Shown piece after piece: positions 1 through 7,920 of a stretch of 64,000 nt of DNA. Under the pieces are notes generated by a model. That model was not told the DNA's origin. It did no database searches and worked only from the letters and a program-made list of their open reading frames with translations. The DNA is from JADJXM01 sp937967285 (lineage in GTDB: Bacteria > Acidobacteriota > Blastocatellia > RBC074), in NCBI GenBank assembly GCA_050249535.1, contig JBFWQI010000021.1, forward strand, positions 42,406 to 106,405, given 5' to 3'. Both the position numbers and the translations under genes were made by a program. Within the stretch, counting starts at the first letter, position 1. Every line of letters begins with the position of its first letter.

Positions 1-355
1 TCCAACTTCGGATGGTCATTTTGAGATCGCGCGATATCGGGAATAGCAAGGGAAATATCCTGTTTGGAAAGTAACTGATCTAAATAAAAATCGATCTCGC
101 AGATGTGATCCAGGCCACATTCAGAAAGGACAAAGCATAAATCGGGGTATCCTCCATCTCACGACTGCTCTGCCCCGAGAATCTTTTTTGATCAGGTTAC
201 AATCCGGGCTGGGACTGATTAATTCCAGGCAATATTGAACTACCCTGTTTATTCTTATCTCTCCAGGATTATTTACCGATGGTCATTATTCAACCTGACT
301 GATAAATATGTCATCAGTAAAACTCCTGAAAGTACTGACTGAGGCAGGAAAAAAT
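1..355. other. Leading intergenic region, no gene recognised
   Basis: No open frame with a plausible start and no RNA gene could be supported here. The stretch is more AT-rich than the genes that follow and ends at a strong hairpin (356-400). It is probably the tail of a gene-free gap whose left part lies outside the window. Confidence 0.5.
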
Positions 356-400
356 GAAAACAGAGGCCGGACTGTCCTGGACAGCACGGCCTCTGTTTTC
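356..400. terminator. Bidirectional rho-independent terminator
   Basis: A perfect 14-bp inverted repeat (356-369 with 387-400, GAAAACAGAGGCCG and its complement) encloses a smaller nested hairpin (CTGTC..GACAG). The outer ends are A/T runs, so a U-tract follows the stem on either strand. It lies about 70 nt beyond the stop of the minus-strand gene ending at 471 and most likely terminates it. Confidence 0.8.
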
Positions 401-470
401 GGTTGGCGCCGGATTGGTCTGGCCATCCGGTTAGATCATTCATCGGGTAGCAGAGAAGATGACCGGATGA

Positions 471-2369
471 TCAGTGAGCGATGACATCGATCGAGATGAC
501 CTTCCAGTCGCTTCCCTGCTTCTCCCAGATCATCTTCAGGGCTGCGGCGTGTTCACCGGCGCGTTTGAGCTGAAAGATCGTCTTGTAATGATCCTTGTTG
601 AAGGTCGGAGCGCCCTCGGCGTGCCCTTTTACGTATTTCATTCCGGAGAGGCGCTTGCCGCAGTGGAACATATCCGAGAGTTCATCCGACACCCGCGCCA
701 GGGCGTACGCCTTGAGTGCGGGGTGATCGAGGAGCACGAGATGATCATGCGATACGTCGGGCGCCACGAGAATATCTTCGAGCGACTGTCCGCGCCCGAC
801 TTCGCTGGCGATGAGCGAGAAGAATTCCCTGAGCCGTTTTCTATGATCGGGTTCGGTCGATGAAATAATTCCGATTTCGTCGTGAGCGCAGTCGTAGGCT
901 TCGGGCGCGAGGTGCGAGAGCGCCTTGTCGATATTCCGGCCGAGCAGCCATTCGACCAGGAAATCATAGGTCACACGGACGAGTCGCTGATCAGGAGGAG
1001 CCGTCGGAGCATTGACCTCGTGTTCGACTTTGTCGGCAATGCGCGGAGCGCTCACCTCCTTGAATGGATGCTCGAAATGCCACGAGACCAGCTTCCAGTC
1101 CTTGCCCTCTTTCGACCAGACCTGGAAGAGATAGAGGTCCTTGTATTCCGGCGCCTTGAGGCTGACGATGGCTCCGTAATAGTTGCTGAATCCGGATCCC
1201 GGCTTGTCGATCTCCTCGACCATCTTCATCTTGTACCTGATGCGGCAGTCCATCTCGTAGGCAACCTGATCGGGCAACTGCTCGAGGGTGAAGAGGCCTG
1301 AGTAGGGATGGTTCACGGGCTTGGATCCCGGCGCGTAGAGCGGGACCATCTGAATGGCGTCGCGAAGGTTGCGGACCTGGCCGATTCTCGCGTTGACGTC
1401 CTTCATCTGCTTGACCGCATGCGCTCTGGCCAGCGGACTGTCGACGGCCGAACCGTCGTGAAATTCGACGATGCAGGGATAGGATTTGATCGACAGGTAG
1501 GCGGCTGCATCGAGCGGCTTGCGTTTGACGAGCCACGAATCGAAGAAGTCGTTTACCGCCTCGTGAACATCCTTCGATCCGTCGATCCGCGGACTGTCTG
1601 AGGTCTCGATCGTGGTCAGTGCCTCGTCAGTCGGAAGATTCTCGAGAAACAGTTTGTCGAGCAGGTTCTTCCACCAGTCGAACAACCCCTGCCAGCGTTT
1701 GACGTGCCGGTCGTAATTGTTCCCCGCCCTGACATCGGAGTTGGCCGATGTCAGATGTCCGTTGAAGAGCGCGGCATATGCGGCAGAGGAACGATAATCG
1801 ACATCGATGTCGGCCCTCCTGCCAGTCTTGGTGATCGAGAATTGTATCGACGGCGCTCCGCCGGACTGCCTGAAATTGATCGGATAGCCCTTGTGAAAGA
1901 CGGTATTATCGCCGATCCTCTTGAACTCCTTCGAGGCGTGCAATTTATCGATCGCGCCCGGTTTCAGAAGCACATAGATGCGAAATTGCTGATCGCCGCG
2001 GACGTGCGGGATCTTGCCGTGGACTGTCTCGACCATCTCGACCAGGCTCAAGGCCGTTCCCAGCGAGCGGCCGTTTTCGTCGGTCAGTCTGGATGAGAGC
2101 AGCGCATTCGTGACAGCGTCGAATGTTGTCTTGTAGGATGCAGGCAGATCGTCATAAATCTTGACGGCAGTGAACTTAGTACCGTTGATCTTGTTGTATT
2201 CCGCCACCCATTTCTGAATCAGAGCACGCTGTTCAGGGCGCAGAGTTTGATATTTTCCGCCCAGCGTTGTCGTCCGCTGTCTCGTGTTCTGCGCCGCCGT
2301 TCCGGCGCTCATCAGCACAAGCATCAGCATAATCAGCCACTTAATTCGGTTTCCTTGCAGTAATTTCAT
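471..2369 (-). CDS. Secreted protein of unknown function
   Basis: I do not recognise a family. The product (about 632 aa) begins with Lys/Arg and then a hydrophobic stretch ending AGTAAQ, a classical Sec signal peptide, so it is probably exported. The rest is soluble-looking with no transmembrane segment, cysteine cluster or catalytic motif. The middle and C-terminal parts contain two similar segments ('EGKDWKLVSWHFEHP' and 'QGSDWKVISIDVIAH'), which suggests a duplicated domain of the small NTF2/SnoaL-like kind; that is inference only. Two in-frame ATGs exist. The AAAGGG Shine-Dalgarno is only 1 nt from the ATG at 2378 but 10 nt from the ATG at 2369, so the latter is preferred. The gene is monocistronic, with the hairpin at 356-400 downstream. 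Confidence 0.7.
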   Translation of the reverse strand: MKLLQGNRIKWLIMLMLVLMSAGTAAQNTRQRTTTLGGKYQTLRPEQRALIQKWVAEYNKINGTKFTAVKIYDDLPASYKTTFDAVTNALLSSRLTDENGRSLGTALSLVEMVETVHGKIPHVRGDQQFRIYVLLKPGAIDKLHASKEFKRIGDNTVFHKGYPINFRQSGGAPSIQFSITKTGRRADIDVDYRSSAAYAALFNGHLTSANSDVRAGNNYDRHVKRWQGLFDWWKNLLDKLFLENLPTDEALTTIETSDSPRIDGSKDVHEAVNDFFDSWLVKRKPLDAAAYLSIKSYPCIVEFHDGSAVDSPLARAHAVKQMKDVNARIGQVRNLRDAIQMVPLYAPGSKPVNHPYSGLFTLEQLPDQVAYEMDCRIRYKMKMVEEIDKPGSGFSNYYGAIVSLKAPEYKDLYLFQVWSKEGKDWKLVSWHFEHPFKEVSAPRIADKVEHEVNAPTAPPDQRLVRVTYDFLVEWLLGRNIDKALSHLAPEAYDCAHDEIGIISSTEPDHRKRLREFFSLIASEVGRGQSLEDILVAPDVSHDHLVLLDHPALKAYALARVSDELSDMFHCGKRLSGMKYVKGHAEGAPTFNKDHYKTIFQLKRAGEHAAALKMIWEKQGSDWKVISIDVIAH

Positions 2370-2586
2370 TCGACTCATGCCCTTTGTAATGGAGTTGCGG
2401 TTAGTGATTAAATTCCGATAATTCCGAGTGCTGTTTTCAGTAATAAAAGTATGCAGACTACCTTAAATCAATCCTATCTGGCATCAGTATTTTTACGGAG
2501 TCAGCGGTCTCCCTGCTCCGGGAATGAGCCACGTCCGATAGATCCTGTTCAGGGGGCGTGTTACACGGTAAATGCTCTGTAACAAT

Positions 2587-2782
2587 AGTTTTGGACTCTC
2601 GAATCGCCTGGACGCGAAGGTTCGCAAAGGTAACTATTCGCAAAAGCCGCAAAGGGAGCAAAGTTTTTTAGAGACATTAATATCCGGGTCCCATCCAATG
2701 GGCATTAGCCCATGTACTGATCGCCAAATAAAGCCTTGCTCCCTTTTCGCCCTCTGCGCCTCATGAATTCAAAAACTAAAGT
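2587..2782. repeat. Dispersed inverted-repeat element, copy A
   Basis: A degenerate left arm (about 2611-2665, CGCAAAGG/GCAAAGGGAGCAAAG) and right arm (2732-2760, TTGCTCCCTTTTCGC) are inverted relative to each other around an AT-rich centre. The centre holds CCATCCAATGGGC (2690-2702) and a small GGGC-ATTA-GCCC hairpin. Closely similar centres occur in copies at 4512-4690 and 42471-42634. No coding capacity is evident; the short frames across it look like chance. Confidence 0.7.
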
Positions 2783-2913
2783 TACAGCGCAGTAAAGGAG
2801 ATCGTTTTCGTATGTTTTCAGTATTTTTCCCGATGATCTTCGAGAGCTGATCCCATTAAGATAACAATGGATTTAACTTCAATATAAATGTGCTTCCGGA
2901 TCCTATCGATAAT

Positions 2914-2953
2914 AAAGGGATCAAACCCGGATCATGTGGCCGGGGATCCCTTT
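2914..2953 (+). promoter_or_regulatory. Stable hairpin in the leader of the OmpA-type gene
   Basis: AAAGGGATC (2914-2922) pairs perfectly with GATCCCTTT (2945-2953), and inside it CCCGG (2926-2930) pairs with CCGGG (2940-2944). The two stems stack with only a three-base bulge and a nine-base loop. It lies about 60 nt upstream of the start at 3012. No U-tract follows on the plus strand, so a leader stability element or protein operator is more likely than a terminator. Confidence 0.45.
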
Positions 2954-3011
2954 GGGTGGTATCAGTTTGAGTTGATAGGACAGTGAATCCTAAACCCAAG
3001 GGGAAGAAAGT

Positions 3012-4352
3012 ATGAGTTCATTAGAGTCAATCATTCAGAGTGCGGCGAGCAAATTCGGACTGGGAGAGAAGTCAGCCCTTCTGGTATCGGAGCTGCTCGA
3101 GCTGATCATCGACGAGTACAATGGCGGTTTGGGCGGTTTCATCGAAAGGCTGAAGAGGGCGGGGCTTTCGGAGCTGGTCAATTCGTGGGTCAAGATCGGC
3201 CCGAACAACGAGATCAGCGAATCCGAGCTCGAGAAAGCTCTCGGAGCGCAGGCGATTCAGAACATCGCATCGAAGACCGGTGTGGCGCTGCACACCGCCA
3301 AGTCGTCGCTGGCGTATGTCCTTCCGGCCGTCATCGATTTCCTGACTCCGAACGGAATGGTTCCGACGTCGATACCGCATGAGATCAGGTCATTCATTCG
3401 CAAGGAGGAGCGGGCGAGGGTCGATGCGGCCCACGATGCGGCCAAACATGGTTCATCGATCTGGCGGTGGCTGCTGCCGCTGCTGATTCTGCTGGCCCTG
3501 GCGTTCTTCGGCTACAGGTACTGCAGCGCGCCGAAGACCGATACGGCCACGGCCCCGACCACGACGGCAGATGCCACCAAACCTGAATCCTGGCTGACGT
3601 TGATCAACGAGGGCGGCAAGCTCGGGTTCTCCGGCATCGTGCCCGATGAGAAGACGAAGGACGAGATCATCGCCAGGCTGAAAGCGGTCTTCGGCGACAA
3701 TCTGGTCGGCGAGATCAAGGTGGATCCGAACTACAAGCCCGTCAACTGGCTGGCGAAGCTCGAGGGTCTGCTGGCGGCGCTGATCCCGGGAGCCGAAGTG
3801 AGCATCGAGGGCAACAGCGTCCATGTCGGCGGGAACATCGGAGCCGAACTCAAGGCGACGCTGCTCGACAAGCTGAAATCGCTCTTCGGAACCGACTTCA
3901 ACATCATTGAAGGTTTCGTCGATGTCGAGGCGAGAATCAAGGAGTCGATCGAAGAGACGCTGGCGGCGCTCAAGGCCCTGCTGCCGGGCCATTCGGCCGA
4001 GGACCTGGTCAATGCGCTGAACCTGCATATCATCCACTTCGCGACCGGATCGGCTGAGATCCCGGCGGCCAACCAGGAGGTTCTCAAGGAATCGGCCAAG
4101 GCCATCAAGAACGCTCCTGCCGGCACGAAGCTCGAAGTCTCCGGACACACGGATGACGTCGGCGCGGAGGACATGAACCAGAAACTCTCCGATGCGCGCG
4201 CCAACGCGGTTCGCGACTTCCTCGTCAAGGAGGGTGTTGCGGCCGATGTGCTGACCGCCAAGGGTTACGGCGAGACCGCTCCGGTCACGACCAATGCGAC
4301 GCCCGAGGGACGGTTCGCCAATCGGAGAATCGAATACAAGGTCGTCAAGTAA
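3012..4352 (+). CDS. YidB/DUF937-like, membrane-anchored OmpA-family protein
   Basis: The protein (446 aa) has an N-terminal helical YidB/DUF937-type domain (about 1-130), a single transmembrane helix (about 152-170), a central pair of BON-like alpha/beta units (about 195-320) and a C-terminal OmpA peptidoglycan-binding domain (about 330-446). The OmpA domain is marked by 'HFATGSAEI', 'SGHTDDVG', 'LSDARANAVRDFL' and 'ANRRIEY'. The OmpA domain should bind diaminopimelate of peptidoglycan and tether the protein to the wall; the YidB part has no established function. There is no cleavable signal peptide, so the N-terminal domain would be cytoplasmic. The start is supported by AAGGGGAAG upstream. 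It is monocistronic, with a leader hairpin and a terminator. Confidence 0.85.
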   Translation: MSSLESIIQSAASKFGLGEKSALLVSELLELIIDEYNGGLGGFIERLKRAGLSELVNSWVKIGPNNEISESELEKALGAQAIQNIASKTGVALHTAKSSLAYVLPAVIDFLTPNGMVPTSIPHEIRSFIRKEERARVDAAHDAAKHGSSIWRWLLPLLILLALAFFGYRYCSAPKTDTATAPTTTADATKPESWLTLINEGGKLGFSGIVPDEKTKDEIIARLKAVFGDNLVGEIKVDPNYKPVNWLAKLEGLLAALIPGAEVSIEGNSVHVGGNIGAELKATLLDKLKSLFGTDFNIIEGFVDVEARIKESIEETLAALKALLPGHSAEDLVNALNLHIIHFATGSAEIPAANQEVLKESAKAIKNAPAGTKLEVSGHTDDVGAEDMNQKLSDARANAVRDFLVKEGVAADVLTAKGYGETAPVTTNATPEGRFANRRIEYKVVK

Positions 4353-4368
4353 GGACCATCGCTGCTCA

Positions 4369-4397
4369 GGGGACCGGGAAATCCGGTCCCCTTTTTT
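4369..4397 (+). terminator. Rho-independent terminator of the OmpA-family gene
   Basis: GGGGACCGG (4369-4377), a 5-nt loop and CCGGTCCCC (4383-4391) are followed directly by six T. It starts 17 nt after the stop codon. Confidence 0.93.
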
Positions 4398-4511
4398 CCT
4401 TCCCCCCTGCCAGCTGTTCTCCCCGTCAATTTGTGATTAATTCCTGCGATATTCGGTTATATCCGTATTCTTATTAAAGGCAATTGAGGATCTTTAGTAA
4501 CTACTCAGTAC

Positions 4512-4690
<179 letters not shown>

Positions 4691-4731
4691 AAGCTTGTTT
4701 CAAAATTACTCTGTTTGTTTATGAAAGACGT

Positions 4732-4770
4732 AAAAAGGCCCGGCCAAGAATTACTCGACCGGGCCTTTTT
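4732..4770. terminator. Bidirectional rho-independent terminator
   Basis: GGCCCGG (4737-4743) pairs with CCGGGCC (4759-4765), with five A on the left and five T on the right. On the minus strand it lies just beyond the 3' end of tRNA-Leu and closes the pgk-tpiA-secG-tRNA run. Confidence 0.88.
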
Positions 4771-4856
<86 letters not shown>

Positions 4857-4889
4857 TGAAGTGAAATTTGAAAGATCAGTGCAGCCGCC

Positions 4890-5252
<363 letters not shown>

Positions 5253-5316
5253 AACCTGTTACCTGCCGATTATCTATTAATATTGTCCGTCAAATATTGT
5301 TAGTCAGGCCGGCGGA

Positions 5317-6075
<759 letters not shown>

Positions 6076-6125
6076 GAAAAAGTTTCCAGTTTCGTTTTGT
6101 ATATACTCAGCCTTAAGAGCAAAGC

Positions 6126-6261
6126 GAAATTTCGACAGGATTTACAGGATAGATTCAAGGCCATGAAGTGGCCTTTTTGCCCCGAAATCCCCCGCAGCAG
6201 ACACAAGATTTTTCAAGGTCATCCTGTAAATCCTGAAAAATCCTGTTAATCCTGTCGAAAT
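6126..6261. repeat. Inverted-repeat element of the ACAGGATTTACAGGAT type
   Basis: GAAATTTCGACAGGATTTAC (from 6126) with ACAGGAT after it is inverted against 6221-6261 (ATCCTGTAAATCCTG.. ATCCTGTTAATCCTGTCGAAAT). The right arm carries an extra unit. Between the arms are a GGCCA-TGAAG-TGGCC hairpin and unremarkable sequence. Flanking scraps TTTCCAGTTTCCAG (6297 onward) and AGTTTCCAG (near 6085) belong to another short-period family also seen at 24568. No coding capacity. Confidence 0.85.
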
Positions 6262-6336
6262 AATCCTCCTCCCCAAGCTGAGCAGTCGACTCATGTTTCC
6301 AGTTTCCAGTGATGGGCTGAAACTGAAAGGTTTCCT

Positions 6337-7533
6337 TTATTTTTCCGTGAGAGCGGCGACGCCGGGGAGCGTGTCGCCGGCAAGCAGTTCGAGGGTTGCG
6401 CCGCCTCCGGTTGAGATGTGCGTGATCTTGTCGGCCAGGCCGGTTTCGTGAATCGCGGCGACGCTGTCGCCGCCCCCGATGATCGAGGTCGCGTTATGTT
6501 TCTCGGATGCATCGACGACAGCCTGCGCAATGGTCCGTGTGCCCTGATCGAACGGAACCTTTTCGAACATGCCCATCGGGCCGTTCCAGATAACGGTTCG
6601 GGCGGCGGCGATGGTCTCGGCGTACAGGCTTCGTGTCCCGGCGCCGATATCGAGCCCCATGAGGTCCGCCGGAGTCTCATCGACTGAAACATTGCGGGCA
6701 TTGGCTCCGTCATCCGGACCGGCAGCGACAACGTGATCGAGCGGCAGCAGCAGCTTGACGCCGCGGGCGACCGCGTCGGCTTCGAGCCTGGAAGCGAGAT
6801 CGAGCTTGTCGTCCTCGACCAGGGACTTGCCGATCTCGAGGCCGCGCGCCTTGAGGAAGGTGTAGGCCATGGCGCCGCCGATAAGCACGGAATCGGCGGT
6901 TTTGAGCAGGTTGTCGATGACCTGGATCTTGTCCGAGACCTTGGCTCCGCCGAGGATGACGACGAAGGGACGGAGCGGGCTGGCCAGAGTGTCGAGCAGA
7001 TAACGCAGCTCCTTCTCCATCAGAAAACCCGCGGCCGACTGAGCGACAAAATGGGTTATCCCCTCGGTCGAGGCGTGAGCGCGGTGCGCGGTTCCGAACG
7101 CATCGTTGACGTAGATATCGCAGAGCGATGCGAGCTGCTTTGAGAACTCAGGATCGTTCTTCTCTTCCTCGGGATGGAATCTGAGGTTTTCGAGCAGCGC
7201 GATTTCGCCCGGTTTGAGCGAATCGACCACCGTCGCGGCAGCGTCGCCTACGCAGTCTTCGGCGAAGGCAACGGGACGCGCGAGAACCTCGGCGAGGTGC
7301 CAGGCCACGGGCTTGAGCGAATACTTCGGATTGCGCTCGCCCTTCGGACGACCGAGATGCGATGCGAGGATGACACGGGCTCCCTTGTCGATCGCGAACT
7401 GAATCGTCGGAACCGCCGACGTGATGCGAGTGTCGTCGGTCACCTTCCCGTCCTCGATCGGAACGTTGAAATCGACCCGAATGAAGACCCGCTTACCCTG
7501 CAGGTCGAGATCGCGTATGGATAGCTTCGGCAT
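6337..7533 (-). CDS. Phosphoglycerate kinase
   Basis: The enzyme transfers phosphate between 1,3-bisphosphoglycerate and ADP. The product (398 aa) has the usual two-lobed PGK length and motifs: 'RVFIRVDFNVP' at the N-terminus, 'SHLGRPKG', 'VLLGGAKVSDK'-like 'VILGGAKVSDKI', 'NGPMGMFE' and the nucleotide-binding 'IIGGGDSVAA' near the C-terminus. The frame extends upstream to 7608, but the ATG at 7533 is chosen because it gives the family's standard N-terminus and has AGGAGAAG 7 nt before it. No gap (GAPDH) gene lies beside it in this window. Confidence 0.97.
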   Translation of the reverse strand: MPKLSIRDLDLQGKRVFIRVDFNVPIEDGKVTDDTRITSAVPTIQFAIDKGARVILASHLGRPKGERNPKYSLKPVAWHLAEVLARPVAFAEDCVGDAAATVVDSLKPGEIALLENLRFHPEEEKNDPEFSKQLASLCDIYVNDAFGTAHRAHASTEGITHFVAQSAAGFLMEKELRYLLDTLASPLRPFVVILGGAKVSDKIQVIDNLLKTADSVLIGGAMAYTFLKARGLEIGKSLVEDDKLDLASRLEADAVARGVKLLLPLDHVVAAGPDDGANARNVSVDETPADLMGLDIGAGTRSLYAETIAAARTVIWNGPMGMFEKVPFDQGTRTIAQAVVDASEKHNATSIIGGGDSVAAIHETGLADKITHISTGGGATLELLAGDTLPGVAALTEK

Positions 7534-7920
7534 TGGAACTCTTCTCCTGAATGATTGATTTTCAACCGGTTCCGGCGGTCCCGGTTTTCTTAATTGATCC
7601 AGCAGCATTACCCGGAAGGAAGAGCGGATTGGGTCAGGGTCTCAATGCCCCGATCGCTGACTGGCCGTCAATAAACTGTAACGATAGAAGACCGGGTCCC
7701 GCCAAGTCAAGTTCGGCGCGCGGTCCAGGTCCGATCGCCGGTTGACTGTTGAAGCGACCAGGTATCGAACTCTTGCCCAGTCTGCTGATAATCATCATAA
7801 TGCACCGGTAATGGTGATCACCGAAAACCCGTGCGGGGTGAATCCGCAGGGATTACCAGGCAATCCGATTAAACGACACCGTTCGGTGGTCATCCTCAAT
7901 CCCTGAACATAATCAAAATC
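7534..7920. other. Divergent intergenic region between pgk and the TonB-dependent receptor
   Basis: This 387-bp gap must hold promoters for both divergent genes, but I could not identify convincing -35/-10 pairs. The part nearest the receptor gene contains several short complementary segments, annotated separately. No gene is seen. Confidence 0.4.
7807..7857 (+). promoter_or_regulatory. Possible structured leader RNA upstream of the TonB-dependent receptor
   Basis: Several complementary segments are nested: GGTAAT (7807-7812) with ATTACC (7852-7857), ACCC (7827-7830) with GGGT (7836-7839), and AATCC (7841-7845) with GGATT (7850-7854) across a GCAG tetraloop. The last overlaps the first closing stem, so alternative folds are possible. 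It sits 64 nt before the start codon. The block GGGGTGAATCCGCAGGG is faintly reminiscent of cobalamin riboswitch cores, but the diagnostic GCCACTG box is absent, so no class is assigned. Confidence 0.25.

Noticed and set aside
2458..2766. Small genes in the gap before the OmpA-family gene
   Set aside because: The frames lie in an inverted-repeat element and have no ribosome sites or family features.
7795..7920. Cobalamin riboswitch before the TonB-dependent receptor
   Set aside because: A block resembling GGGGTGAATCCGCAGGG is present, but the GCCACTG box and the rest of the conserved core are missing, and no cobalamin genes are nearby.
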